Shown here piece after piece: positions 25,647 through 34,206 of a stretch of 64,000 bases of DNA. The translations under genes and the position numbers were made by a program. Each line of letters begins with the position of its first letter. The stretch's first letter is position 1. The notes under the pieces are model-generated. The model was not told the origin of the DNA, did no database searches, and saw nothing but the letters and a program-made list of their open reading frames with translations. Source of the stretch: Deltaproteobacteria bacterium (GTDB lineage Bacteria > JAGRBM01 > JAHCIT01); assembly GCA_026129095.1 (NCBI GenBank), contig JAHCIT010000008.1:133021-197020 (forward strand), written 5' to 3'.

Positions 25647-26861
25647 ATGAAATATCTCATTCTTCTTGGCGATGGCATGGCCGACCTCCCCCACCCGAAA
25701 CTGGGCGGGAAAACGCCGCTCGACCTGGCCAACAAGCCCCTGATCGACCGGTTTGCCACCTATGGCGAACTGGGCCTGTGCGACACCACGCCGAAGGGGT
25801 GTGAGCCGGGTTCCGACGTCAACAACATGGCGATCCTGGGCTACGACGCCGGGAATCTTTATACCGGCCGTTCACCGCTGGAAGCGGCGGCGATGGGATA
25901 TGAACTGAAGGATGACGATGTGGCCTTCCGGTGCAACCTCGTCACACTGGACGGCGACGGTCTCGACTCGGTGATGAAAAGCTACAGCGCCGGGTCCATC
26001 ACCACCGAGGAAGCCCGTGAGGTCATCGAAACCGTCCACGAAAAGCTGGGCGGCGACCAGGGCAGATACGGACGGTTCACCTTCCGGCCGGGCATCGCCT
26101 ACCGGCACCTTATGGTCTGGCACGGCGGCAGGGAGCGGCACGACCTCAAGCCCCCGCACAACATTGCCGACAGGCCGGTGAAGGAATGGTTCCCGGTGGA
26201 CGAGTCGCTGCGGTATCTCATGCTGGAGAGCCGCAAGTTCCTCAAGGAGCACCCGGTAAACCGGAAGCGGGTCGCTGCCGGAAAGCTCCCTGCCAACTCC
26301 GTCTGGTTCTGGGGCCAGGGCAAGCGCCCCCGCCTGCCGGAAATCACCGGCCAGATCGGCATGTCCGGGGCGATGATCTCGGCCGTGGACCTGCTGCGCG
26401 GCATCGGCAAGCTGGCCGGAATGGAAGTGATCAGGGTACCAGGCTCGACCGGTGAGATTCACACCGACTGGGACGCCGAGACCCTCGCCGCCATTGAGGC
26501 CCTGAAGCGGCATGACTTCGTGTTCCTCCACCAGGAGGCACCCGATGAGGCCGGCCATCAGGGAAATCCTGAGGACAAGATCAGGACGATCGAGTACCTG
26601 GACTCAAAACATCTGAAACCGATCGTGGATTTTCTGGATCAGAACCATCCGGACTACCGGGTACTGATCCTGCCAGACCATCCAACGCCATGGGCCACCA
26701 AGGACCACATTCCGGACCCGGTTCCTTACGTGCTTTACCGCTCCGGTGATGCCCGAAAGGGCGGCGTCACACCCCGGAAATACACCGAGCGCGATGCAGC
26801 TGCTTCAGGGATATTCATCCCACACGGCAAGGAGCTCGTTCCGAGAATGATGGCAGGCTGA
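25647..26861 (+). CDS. apgM: 2,3-bisphosphoglycerate-independent phosphoglycerate mutase, archaeal type
   Basis: ApgM interconverts 3- and 2-phosphoglycerate in glycolysis. The 404-aa protein has YLILLGDGMADLPHP (metal-binding Asp) and GSDVNNMAILGYD, where the Ser is the phosphorylated nucleophile position. It also has HQEAPDEAGHQGN and ILPDHPTPWATKDH, metal-binding His and Asp. It belongs to the alkaline phosphatase superfamily and is of the short, archaeal-type class. A leader of about 100 bases precedes ATG 25647. Confidence 0.94.
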   Translation: MKYLILLGDGMADLPHPKLGGKTPLDLANKPLIDRFATYGELGLCDTTPKGCEPGSDVNNMAILGYDAGNLYTGRSPLEAAAMGYELKDDDVAFRCNLVTLDGDGLDSVMKSYSAGSITTEEAREVIETVHEKLGGDQGRYGRFTFRPGIAYRHLMVWHGGRERHDLKPPHNIADRPVKEWFPVDESLRYLMLESRKFLKEHPVNRKRVAAGKLPANSVWFWGQGKRPRLPEITGQIGMSGAMISAVDLLRGIGKLAGMEVIRVPGSTGEIHTDWDAETLAAIEALKRHDFVFLHQEAPDEAGHQGNPEDKIRTIEYLDSKHLKPIVDFLDQNHPDYRVLILPDHPTPWATKDHIPDPVPYVLYRSGDARKGGVTPRKYTERDAAASGIFIPHGKELVPRMMAG

Positions 26862-26863
26862 CC

Positions 26864-26882
26864 CTGCCGGTCTGCGCGGCAG
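26864..26882. terminator. small hairpin between convergent genes
   Basis: CTGCCG (26864-26869) and CGGCAG (26877-26882) form a 6-bp stem with a 7-base loop, directly after the apgM stop and before the end of the convergent glycosyltransferase gene. There is no T-run. It may slow transcription from both sides. Confidence 0.35.
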
Positions 26883-26887
26883 TATGA

Positions 26888-27796
26888 TCAGCGACTGGTG
26901 GCGATGAGGCTGGAAAGCCGTGCGATTTCCTTTTTCGTCCACAGTGACGGATCATACTCTTTCAGTCCGTTCGGAGCGGCGGCGTTCAACGCTGGCGGCT
27001 TGCCAAGTATCGTTCGGGCTGCCTCGCACGCTCCCGCAGGGGTTCTGCCGTCCAAACAACCCGGTATGTTCACAGTCCCGGCCACATGCAGCCCATAACG
27101 AAGCGCTTCCAGTGCCATCTTGGGCAGACCGTCATGAACCGTGGGCCGGAACAGCACGGTGGACGCGGCGTAGAGTTCGCCCAGATGGCCCCGGCTGACT
27201 TTGCCCGCATCAGTCACGTTAGATGTCGCGTTTCCGGGTAGCCTCCCTCCACCCACAGCCATGAACGGCACCGAAGGAAACTCATGGGCGAGGCTGAGGA
27301 AATGGCCAGTGCCATAGAACTCCTCCCTCCCGGGGGCCGAGTAAAACAGGACCTGATGCCGCACAGGCGCTGGACGGGAGACAAGCGAAAGATCGGGAGG
27401 CGTGAGCGGCATCAGTTCGGCCGCAATTCCCAGGACCTTGAGTTCTTCCACCAGATGCGGCGCGACAGCGGCATGCATCGTGACCGGCGAGCGCAGGACC
27501 AGTAGCTGCCGGCGCAACTCATCCCGGTTCAGGCAGTCATGGACATCGGTCCCGGCCCACAGCAGGACTATGGGACGGCGGAAGGCCTTCAGGCGTGCGA
27601 GCAGTCTTGGTGATCCCGCCATCAGGATAGCGACGAGAACGTCCCGCCGGGCGAGCTTCCATACAAGCGGGAGCAGCGATGGCCGGGCAAAGGACACGTC
27701 CACGGTGACATGGGCCCGCCACATCTCCCCGAGGGCTTGGCATATACCACTATCGCCGGTGAGCAGGATTCGGGGATCTGATTCGGCGGCCACCAT
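26888..27796 (-). CDS. glycosyltransferase, GT4-like
   Basis: This 302-aa protein has a Rossmann-like C-terminal half typical of GT-B glycosyltransferases: YSAPGREEFYGTGHFLSL, PSVPFMAVGGGRLPG, and GELYAASTVLFRPTVHDGLPKMALEALRYGLHVAG. The last stretch matches the sugar-nucleotide site of GT4 enzymes, with LPKMALEAL in place of the usual E-x7-E. ATG 27796 gives a short N-terminal domain; the frame extends upstream into glpX but holds no better start. The ribosome site is weak. Donor and acceptor are unknown. Confidence 0.78.
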   Translation of the reverse strand: MVAAESDPRILLTGDSGICQALGEMWRAHVTVDVSFARPSLLPLVWKLARRDVLVAILMAGSPRLLARLKAFRRPIVLLWAGTDVHDCLNRDELRRQLLVLRSPVTMHAAVAPHLVEELKVLGIAAELMPLTPPDLSLVSRPAPVRHQVLFYSAPGREEFYGTGHFLSLAHEFPSVPFMAVGGGRLPGNATSNVTDAGKVSRGHLGELYAASTVLFRPTVHDGLPKMALEALRYGLHVAGTVNIPGCLDGRTPAGACEAARTILGKPPALNAAAPNGLKEYDPSLWTKKEIARLSSLIATSR

Positions 27797-27828
27797 CTGG
27801 GCGGAAGTGTAACCGCTTCCCGGACCTT

Positions 27829-28767
27829 TTACCGCAGGTGATGATGTCCCTCGACAAACCGGATCGTGCGGGTAGCCGAGCGCATGACGATCGAATGGGT
27901 AACGAGGCCATGCCGGGTGTATCTGACACCCTTCAGCAGGTCGCCATCCGTGACGCCGGAGGCGGCGAACATGGTCTGGCCCTTCGCCAGTTCGTTCAGG
28001 GTATAGACCTTGTCCGGGTCGGCAATGCCCATCGACTTCGCCCGCTCTTTCTCGGCGTCGTTCCGCCACCAGAACCGGCCCTGCATGTCGCCGTCCATAC
28101 AGTTGAGCGCGGCAGCGGCGATCACCCCTTCCGGCGCACCGCCAATCCCGAACAGGATATCCACGCCCGTATCATCGAAGGCCGTGGCAATGGCGGCTGC
28201 CACGTCACCGTCACCGATCAGCTTGATCCGGCAGCCGGTGGCCCGGACCTGCTCTATCAGCTTTTCGTGGCGGGGACGGTCAAGAATGATGGCCGTGATA
28301 TCAGTCACGGGTTTTCCCAAGGCCTTCGACACCGCCTCGAGGTTTTCCTTCGGCGGCCTCAGGATGTTCACCTTTCCCTTGGCGCGGGGACCGACGGCGA
28401 TCTTCTCCATGTAGACGTCGGGCGCATTCAGCAGATTCCCCTTTTCAGCCATGGCGATCACGGCTAGCGCGTTTGGCAGCCCGCGGGCCGTGATGGTGGT
28501 GCCTTCCAGCGGATCCAGGGCAATATCAAGCTCGGGGCCATTACCGGTGCCAACCTTCTCTCCGATGTAGAGCATCGGGGCCTCGTCGCGCTCGCCCTCG
28601 CCGATCACCACAGTCCCCCGCATCTCGATGGCGTTCAGCCTGGAGCGCATGGCGTCCACGGCAGCCTGGTCGGCGGCCTTCTCATCCCCCCGGCCCATCA
28701 GGCGGGAGGCGCTGATGGCGGCGGCTTCGGTAACGCGGACTAGTTCAAGGGCGAGATTTCGGTCCAT
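27829..28767 (-). CDS. glpX: fructose-1,6-bisphosphatase class II
   Basis: GlpX removes the 1-phosphate of fructose-1,6-bisphosphate in gluconeogenesis. The 312-aa protein carries IEMRGTVVIGEGERDEAPMLY and LDIALDPLEGTTITARG, the acidic metal-binding motifs of the class II enzyme. It also has FGIGGAPEGVIAAAAL and MQGRFWW. ATG 28767 is the likely start; AGGGAG is somewhat far (14 bases), and GTG 28773 is an alternative. It lies 110 bases downstream of the Crp/Fnr-type regulator on the same strand. Confidence 0.95.
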   Translation of the reverse strand: MDRNLALELVRVTEAAAISASRLMGRGDEKAADQAAVDAMRSRLNAIEMRGTVVIGEGERDEAPMLYIGEKVGTGNGPELDIALDPLEGTTITARGLPNALAVIAMAEKGNLLNAPDVYMEKIAVGPRAKGKVNILRPPKENLEAVSKALGKPVTDITAIILDRPRHEKLIEQVRATGCRIKLIGDGDVAAAIATAFDDTGVDILFGIGGAPEGVIAAAALNCMDGDMQGRFWWRNDAEKERAKSMGIADPDKVYTLNELAKGQTMFAASGVTDGDLLKGVRYTRHGLVTHSIVMRSATRTIRFVEGHHHLR

Positions 28768-28877
28768 TGGCACAGCGCAAACTCCCTGGCCGGGCATACC
28801 GGTCAGCTGGTGGGGTAGCGCAACTGGCGGGGCAGGGGCAATGGAGCGGGAACGCTGGCGGCAGGATGCCCTCCGGC

Positions 28878-29540
28878 CTATCCCTTCAGGACGATCTTCT
28901 TGCCGTGGACGCGGATGTAGCCGTCCTTGGAGAGATCGGAGAGGACGCGTGAGACCGTTTCCCGCGAGGTGCCGATCATGGAGGCAATTTCCTGATGCGT
29001 GGGACGGTTCTCGATGACGATACCCTCGTCGGTAACAACGCCTTCGTTCTGGGAGATTTCGAGAAGCACACGCGCCACACGTCCATAAACGTCCAGCAGT
29101 ACGAGGTTGCCGATCTTTTCGTCCGCCCGGCGCAGACGGCGGCTCATTTCGGCAAGGATATTGAGCGCCACGGACGGGAACTTCTGGACGTGGCTTACGA
29201 AGTCATCGCGCTTGAGCTGAAGCAGCACCGCGTCTTCCTTGGTGGTGACATCCGCGCTCCGGGGTTCCTGGTCGAGCAGCGACATTTCTCCGAAGAAATC
29301 CCCCGGCCCGAGCGTCGAGAGGATGATTTCGCGTCCATCCTCGCCGTACAGCGACACTTTCACCTTTCCCGAAGCGATAATGAACATCGAATCGCCCGGG
29401 TCCATCCGGTGTATGATCGGCGTGTCCTTGGGGAACTCCCGCACGGCTTCAAGCCGTGCCAAGGTTTCTATCTCCGAATCCGAAAGATCGGCGAAGATTG
29501 ATACCCTCTTGAGCAGTTCCGCTTTGGTCCGGTCATCCAT
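28878..29540 (-). CDS. Crp/Fnr family transcriptional regulator
   Basis: This 220-aa regulator has an N-terminal cyclic-nucleotide-binding-type beta barrel (GDSMFIIASGKVKVSL, LGPGDFFGEMSLLDQEPRSADV). A long dimer helix (ALNILAEMSRRLRRADEKI) leads to a winged helix-turn-helix (THQEIASMIGTSRETVSRVLSDL). The phosphate-cassette segment FGEMSLLDQEPRSADV resembles cAMP- or c-di-GMP-binding forms. It has no N-terminal cysteine cluster, so it is not a true Fnr oxygen sensor. Its ligand is not known. Confidence 0.92.
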   Translation of the reverse strand: MDDRTKAELLKRVSIFADLSDSEIETLARLEAVREFPKDTPIIHRMDPGDSMFIIASGKVKVSLYGEDGREIILSTLGPGDFFGEMSLLDQEPRSADVTTKEDAVLLQLKRDDFVSHVQKFPSVALNILAEMSRRLRRADEKIGNLVLLDVYGRVARVLLEISQNEGVVTDEGIVIENRPTHQEIASMIGTSRETVSRVLSDLSKDGYIRVHGKKIVLKG

Positions 29541-29605
29541 ACGCTAGCAACCCACCCCCAAAACCACGGGTCCTCAGAGTGAACTTCATCCAGTTCCAAG
29601 CCGGG

Positions 29606-29635
29606 TGGTTATCACAACCAACTGCCCCTTATCAA
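29606..29635 (-). promoter_or_regulatory. candidate promoter and operator of the Crp/Fnr-type gene
   Basis: On the minus strand TTGATA (29635-29630) and GATAAC (29613-29608) stand 16 bases apart, about 70 bases ahead of the start codon. A 15-base inverted repeat TGGTTATCACAACCA (29606-29620) overlaps the -10 box. It could be an operator, for instance for self-regulation. It is not a textbook Crp or Fnr site. Confidence 0.4.
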
Positions 29636-29660
29636 TCCGTTTCTTGCAATATCGACCGGC

Positions 29661-30713
29661 TTACTGCGGGGCGGCTTCGCCGGTGGTTCCCGGTTGCACA
29701 GGCGCACTTCCCTGCAACCGGATGCGGCTTGGATTGTTGTACCGCCGGAACGCCGGCGCGGGTCTCCCGTCAACGGTAACTGTCACGGCCGCCGGATTAC
29801 CCGCCGTCAGTTCAGCCTCGCCGTCAAACCTGAACTCAAGCTGCTCTCCACTCCTCATCAGACGCTCGTAAACGGTCTTCCCGTCCTGGTAGATGAGAAC
29901 CCAGCTCTCCCCGCTGGTAACCACTTTCACGCTGCGGGAACCGAATCCCGCAACGACCGGCGCACGTGGGAGCACCGGCTTTTGAGGTGCGGCCGCCGGT
30001 GCCGGTGCGGGCGGACTCGCTACCACAGGAGCAGCCGGGGCAGTTGCTTCCGTTTGTCCAATCCCCTCGGCTGGCGTTTCTTGCGCAGTTGCAGGCTGAC
30101 CGGCCTCCGCGTCATCCGCTGACTCGCCCGTTATCGCGTCAACAGGCGGACCAGCCGGTTCTTCCGTAACCGCCATTTCCGGAGGCCGGATCACCGGGGC
30201 CGGCGCAGACGGAGCGGGCGGCGTCACCGGACGGCCAGCCAGACCTTCAAGATCGACATAACGGGTGACGACGACCAGCCCGACGATCATCAGGAGAAAA
30301 AACAGGAACGCGATTCGTCCCCGTGCCTGCCGCTGGGCTCCGAACGGTTGGGTCCTGCGAAGCTTGAGCGCCGTGTTGGCCTGCAGTTTCGGCGGAACGG
30401 GCGTCTCCGCCGTCACAGCCGCTGCCAACGGCGCCCCCAGGGCCTGTTCCACTTCGTGCCGGAGCGCGTCCATTTCGAGGCCCACGCTGCGGGCATACGA
30501 CCGGACAAATCCACGCACGAACACATCTGCCGGAAGGTCAGCGCGACGGCCCTCTTCCAGAGCCAGCAGCAGTTCCACCCGGACCCGTGTCTGGTCCGAT
30601 ACATCCCGGACCGACATCCCCAGCGCCTCGCGGGCCGCCCGCAGCCGCGTACCCAGCCGCGCAAACGGAGACTGTCCCGCTGGGGCGGCCGGTTCTGGCG
30701 TTTCCGGTTCCAT
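29661..30713 (-). CDS. RodZ-like helix-turn-helix membrane protein
   Basis: RodZ links the MreB cytoskeleton with the wall-building machinery in rod-shaped cells. The 350-aa protein has a HTH domain (LGTRLRAAREALGMSVRDVSDQTRV, about 20-100) and a basic juxtamembrane stretch. One membrane helix follows (IAFLFFLLMIVGLVVVTRY, about 133-152), then a long Pro/Ala-rich periplasmic linker. The C-terminus is a DUF4115 beta domain (VTSGESWVLIYQDGKTVYERLM). It is the last gene of a three-gene operon, starting 21 bases after the TPR lipoprotein. No mre genes are in the window. Confidence 0.85.
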   Translation of the reverse strand: MEPETPEPAAPAGQSPFARLGTRLRAAREALGMSVRDVSDQTRVRVELLLALEEGRRADLPADVFVRGFVRSYARSVGLEMDALRHEVEQALGAPLAAAVTAETPVPPKLQANTALKLRRTQPFGAQRQARGRIAFLFFLLMIVGLVVVTRYVDLEGLAGRPVTPPAPSAPAPVIRPPEMAVTEEPAGPPVDAITGESADDAEAGQPATAQETPAEGIGQTEATAPAAPVVASPPAPAPAAAPQKPVLPRAPVVAGFGSRSVKVVTSGESWVLIYQDGKTVYERLMRSGEQLEFRFDGEAELTAGNPAAVTVTVDGRPAPAFRRYNNPSRIRLQGSAPVQPGTTGEAAPQ

Positions 30714-30734
30714 CAGGCTTCCTCCGGCAGGCAG

Positions 30735-31607
30735 CTACTTCCCGCGGCGGGCGGGACGTTCGTCTAGATAGTCCAGGTTCATCGCGGGCGGCAGTTTCTG
30801 TTCAGCCTTGGGAGGCTCCTTGCATTCGATCTGCTTGAGCAGGCGGAGCGTCCGGTCGCCGATTTCCGAATCGGGAGCGATCTCCTTCACCTTGAACAGG
30901 TTGTCGCAGGCCTTGGGGAAATCCTTGCGGCCAATATACAGGTTCGCAAGCTGGAAATACGGCTGCGGGAACCGGGGACCATGCCGTATGGCCGATTCGT
31001 ATGCTTCGATTGCCTCCGGAATCCGGTCCATCGCCACCAGCACATCTCCGGTCTTCATGTGCCCTTCCCATGAGGCACGGTTCGACTGGGTTGCTGCCCG
31101 GCAGGCATCGAGCGCGGCGCGGTGGTTTTTCGTCCGGAGGTGAACCTCGCACTTGTTGATGTGGACCACATCCGGCTTGGTATAGAAAGCGAAGGAAAGC
31201 GCCTTGTCGAAGGCCTCGATCGCCTCCTGGTTGCGGCCAACTTCGGAATACACAATCCCCAGGTTGGTATAGGCTTCCGGCAGATCTCCCTTGATCTTGA
31301 TCGCCTTGTTCAGACGGGAGATCGATTCGGGATAGTTGCGCATCCCCCGGTAAATCAGTCCCAGCAGGATCTGGGTGTCGGGATCGTCCGGGCCGACCCG
31401 CTCGGCTTCCAGGCACCGGGTCAACGCCGATGGATAGTCGGCCTTCAGGAAAAACTCCGAACATACCTCCTTGACCGACTGCGCCTGCTGTCTCTGCTTG
31501 GCCTTGTCGCCACAACCGGCAAGCGCTGCCACGAAAACCATGATGGTGGCGGCAACGGTAATGGCTGGTGTTTGCTGCTTCACGAGATTCTTATCCACCC
31601 TGGGCAT
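30735..31607 (-). CDS. TPR-repeat lipoprotein
   Basis: This 290-aa protein has a signal ending LAGCGDK (lipobox, Cys about residue 32). About six TPR units follow, for example LLGLIYRGMRNYPESISRLNKA, TNLGIVYSEVGRNQEAIEAFDKA and MKTGDVLVAMDRIPEAIEAYESA. It is similar in design to PilF/PilW pilotins but lacks specific marks of them. It lies between the acidic protein (7 bases) and the RodZ-like gene (21 bases), so it is probably made together with them. Confidence 0.82.
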   Translation of the reverse strand: MPRVDKNLVKQQTPAITVAATIMVFVAALAGCGDKAKQRQQAQSVKEVCSEFFLKADYPSALTRCLEAERVGPDDPDTQILLGLIYRGMRNYPESISRLNKAIKIKGDLPEAYTNLGIVYSEVGRNQEAIEAFDKALSFAFYTKPDVVHINKCEVHLRTKNHRAALDACRAATQSNRASWEGHMKTGDVLVAMDRIPEAIEAYESAIRHGPRFPQPYFQLANLYIGRKDFPKACDNLFKVKEIAPDSEIGDRTLRLLKQIECKEPPKAEQKLPPAMNLDYLDERPARRGK

Positions 31608-31614
31608 CAGTCCC

Positions 31615-33117
31615 TTATAGCGTAGCCAGAAGCTTCCCGTAAGCCTTGAGGCGTCCGGCCCTTTCCTCGGCGGTCAGTGAAGGCGTGGAGGCGGCCACCG
31701 GGGCCGCCACGGCCGGAGCCTGCCCGGCAACGGGCATCTCAATATCTATATCGACCCCGGCCTCAGCCGCAGGTCCGGCCGCTGTCGCCTCATTGCCTGC
31801 GCTGTCGCCCAGGGATGGCTCGTCGATCAGCTCTTCCGTGCCGTCTGGCTCACCCGCGCTGGCGGCGGCAGGTGGCGACGAGAGAATATCATCAAGCGAT
31901 TTGTCGAGATCGGCGGCCAGATCCTCTCCGTCCCCGAACAGGCTGTCCGAACCGCCAGCCACATCGGGGCCGTCCAGTCCCGCATCCAGCTCGCCGAACT
32001 CGTCACCGCCGGACAGTTTCATGAAGTCGTCATCGCCGGTTGCCTCGGGAGACGTTTTACCGGTGTCTGGCTCGTCCGGCATGAACTCACCAAAGTCCGC
32101 CCCGCCACCGGCAGCGGTATCCTCGTCCGCCAGTGCGCCGAAGTCGGTCGTCTCCTCTCCGGCCGGAGGAGGTGAGGGTGGCACTTCAACCTCCAGGTCA
32201 ACCATATCCTCGCCGGCGGTGCCGGTGTCTTCCATCTCGGCCGTTTCGCCCAAGTCTTCGACCTCGACCGCCTCCACCTCGACACCAGCGTCACCGAGCG
32301 CCGAATCGAGCTCTCCCGACAGGGCTTCCAGGGCTCCCGCTTCTTCATCCGGCGGCTCAACCAGCTCGGAAACCATGCCGCCCGCCGTCGGCGCCGGCTT
32401 CGCCGGCGTACCCAGGTCCATTACCGGCTCGTCGTCACCAAACGGTGCATCTGCCAGCTCGGAACCGGCCGAAGAATCGAAATCATCAAACGGATTGGCG
32501 GGTTTATCTTCCCCTTCGGCGCTGGCATCCACTTCAAAATCGTCGAACGGGGAGTGCCGCTTTTCCTCCACGCCAGCCTCAAAGGCATCCACGTTCACCG
32601 TGGTTACCACTTTCTTTTCCTCTTCCGTGAATGCTTCGGGGTTATCCTCGAGGTCGACGATGTCATCGGAGAGATCCAGCAGTGAAGGATCCTCCTTGCT
32701 CTCCAGTTCCTGCCGGTAACTTCCCCCGCCAGACGCAAACACTGGAACCGATTCAAACACCGATTGCCGTTCTTCAGGCTGGAGCTTGCGGAACTGCGTG
32801 TTGTCCATCATGAAGCCCATCGACTCGATGAAATTGAGCGCCTGCATCTCGACGTCGGCAAAACTGGCGCGAGTCACCTTTGGACCATCCCAAACATAAA
32901 CCCGCGGGGTGAATGTCCGCTCGTGGTACAGGTAGGCGAAGAGCTCGTACTGGTCCGGTGTGCGCTGGACGCCGACAATAAACGCTTCGGCCGGTTCCGG
33001 CTCACCGTCGCCGCCGTCCTGCGGAATGAGGTCGATCTTGTTCAGTGACCGGATCAGCGAGACGACCCGATCGGGTTTGGCCTCCACATGGTCACGATTG
33101 AGGTCGCAGGAGAACAT
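31615..33117 (-). CDS. long acidic low-complexity protein of unknown function
   Basis: This 500-aa protein has a folded-looking N-terminal part (about 1-130: VVSLIRSLNKIDLIPQDGG, AEAFIVGVQRTPDQYELFAYL, MGFMMDNTQFRKL). A long Asp/Glu/Ala/Gly/Pro-rich disordered region fills the rest. That region repeats short blocks such as NPFDDFD, SPFDDFEVD and DDFMKLSGGDEFGELD. The C-terminus regains a helical patch (TAEERAGRLKAYGKLLATL). ATG 33117 follows GGAG. A good promoter lies about 80 bases upstream. The pattern suggests a scaffold or adaptor. No family is recognised. Confidence 0.72.
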   Translation of the reverse strand: MFSCDLNRDHVEAKPDRVVSLIRSLNKIDLIPQDGGDGEPEPAEAFIVGVQRTPDQYELFAYLYHERTFTPRVYVWDGPKVTRASFADVEMQALNFIESMGFMMDNTQFRKLQPEERQSVFESVPVFASGGGSYRQELESKEDPSLLDLSDDIVDLEDNPEAFTEEEKKVVTTVNVDAFEAGVEEKRHSPFDDFEVDASAEGEDKPANPFDDFDSSAGSELADAPFGDDEPVMDLGTPAKPAPTAGGMVSELVEPPDEEAGALEALSGELDSALGDAGVEVEAVEVEDLGETAEMEDTGTAGEDMVDLEVEVPPSPPPAGEETTDFGALADEDTAAGGGADFGEFMPDEPDTGKTSPEATGDDDFMKLSGGDEFGELDAGLDGPDVAGGSDSLFGDGEDLAADLDKSLDDILSSPPAAASAGEPDGTEELIDEPSLGDSAGNEATAAGPAAEAGVDIDIEMPVAGQAPAVAAPVAASTPSLTAEERAGRLKAYGKLLATL

Positions 33118-33193
33118 CTTACTCCGCGCTGGACGCGCTCCGGATTCTGGGCCTAGCCAAATCAACACCCCACTGGCTGGCCTGGAAACGCAA

Positions 33194-33222
33194 AATTAAA
33201 CGTCCTGCAATCCCGGAGTCAA
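33194..33222 (-). promoter_or_regulatory. sigma70-type promoter of the acidic protein-TPR-RodZ operon
   Basis: On the minus strand TTGACT (33222-33217) and TTAATT (33199-33194) are separated by exactly 17 bases. The expected start of transcription is near 33187, about 70 bases ahead of ATG 33117. It is one of the better promoter matches in the host part. Confidence 0.55.
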
Positions 33223-33248
33223 TGCGGAATGCTTATGGAGGAAACCGG

Positions 33249-34169
33249 CTAAAGCCTCGTAAACCTTACGAAATCGTTGAACCGGCGGCGGAGTTCGGCC
33301 GGACCCAGCGAAGCCGTACCGGCAGTGGAAAACCGCTCCACGACAAACGAGCCCATCACGCTTCCCCAGACGAGCGCCCGACGGAGCGCCGCATCCGAGA
33401 AGTTCCGCTCCTTCGCCAGTGCGCCCATCAAGCCGCCCGCAAAGCTGTCCCCCGCGCCGGTGGGATCGCGGACGATCTCCAGCGGATAAGCCGGTTGCGC
33501 AAAAAATGTCTGGTCCCGGGTAAACAGGTTCGCCCCGTACTCGCCCCGCTTGATGACCACCGCCTTGGGACCCATCCTGAGAACCCTCCGGGCAGCTTGG
33601 GGAAGCTGGTCACAGCCGGACAGCAGCCGCGCCTCGCCCTCATTGATGCAGACGAGGTCAACCTTCTTCAGCACCTTGTCCAGCACCGGCCGGGTTTCGG
33701 GCAGATTGATCCACAGGTTCATCGTATCAAGGGCCCTGAACTTCGCCTTTCTGGCCTGGGAAAGCACATGGAGCTGGAGCGCCGGATGGATATTGGCGAG
33801 AAACAGCACCTCGGCCTCCCGGTAGTGGGCCGGCAGGTTTGGCCGGAAGGTGGCAAACACATTCAGTTGTGTGTCGAGGGTTTCCGCCTGGTTGAGATCC
33901 TTCAGGTACGATCCTTTCCAGCGGAACGTGTCTCCGCTGGAAACTTCCAGCCCTGCGAGATCGACACCGCGCTTTTCGAGATGCCTGATCGTCTTCGCCG
34001 GAAAATCCTTCCCGGCAACCCCGACGAGTCTCACCTTCGTGAAGTAGCTGGCGGCTATCGAGAAATAGACCGCTGCACCGCCCACGGCGTCGCGCACACG
34101 GCCCGAGGGCGTCTCCACATCGTCCAGGGCGACCGAACCCACCACGCAGATATCGTACGGAGATGCCAT
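33249..34169 (-). CDS. PfkB-family sugar/nucleoside kinase
   Basis: This 306-aa kinase begins DICVVGSVALDDVETPSGRVRDAVGGAAVYFS, the PfkB N-terminal glycine pattern. It ends with DPTGAGDSFAGGLMGAL, the anion hole and catalytic Asp. The family phosphorylates sugars or nucleosides with ATP. It follows mtnP by 37 bases, so its substrate may be a sugar or nucleoside linked to methylthioadenosine recycling, such as adenosine or methylthioribose. This is inferred from neighbourhood only. Confidence 0.9.
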   Translation of the reverse strand: MASPYDICVVGSVALDDVETPSGRVRDAVGGAAVYFSIAASYFTKVRLVGVAGKDFPAKTIRHLEKRGVDLAGLEVSSGDTFRWKGSYLKDLNQAETLDTQLNVFATFRPNLPAHYREAEVLFLANIHPALQLHVLSQARKAKFRALDTMNLWINLPETRPVLDKVLKKVDLVCINEGEARLLSGCDQLPQAARRVLRMGPKAVVIKRGEYGANLFTRDQTFFAQPAYPLEIVRDPTGAGDSFAGGLMGALAKERNFSDAALRRALVWGSVMGSFVVERFSTAGTASLGPAELRRRFNDFVRFTRL

Positions 34170-34206
34170 GAGAGTTCCTTTCAGGATGAGACAGGTGTGA
34201 AAACGG

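Noticed and set aside
24212-25759. Long minus-strand open frame (515 codons) opposite the Ppx/GppA gene
   Set aside because: High GC keeps antisense frames open. The plus-strand protein has all family motifs; the minus-strand product has none and is His/Gly/Val-rich as shadows are.
33118-33248. Small gene in the gap between the acidic protein and the PfkB kinase
   Set aside because: No open frame with a start and ribosome site; the gap holds a promoter instead.
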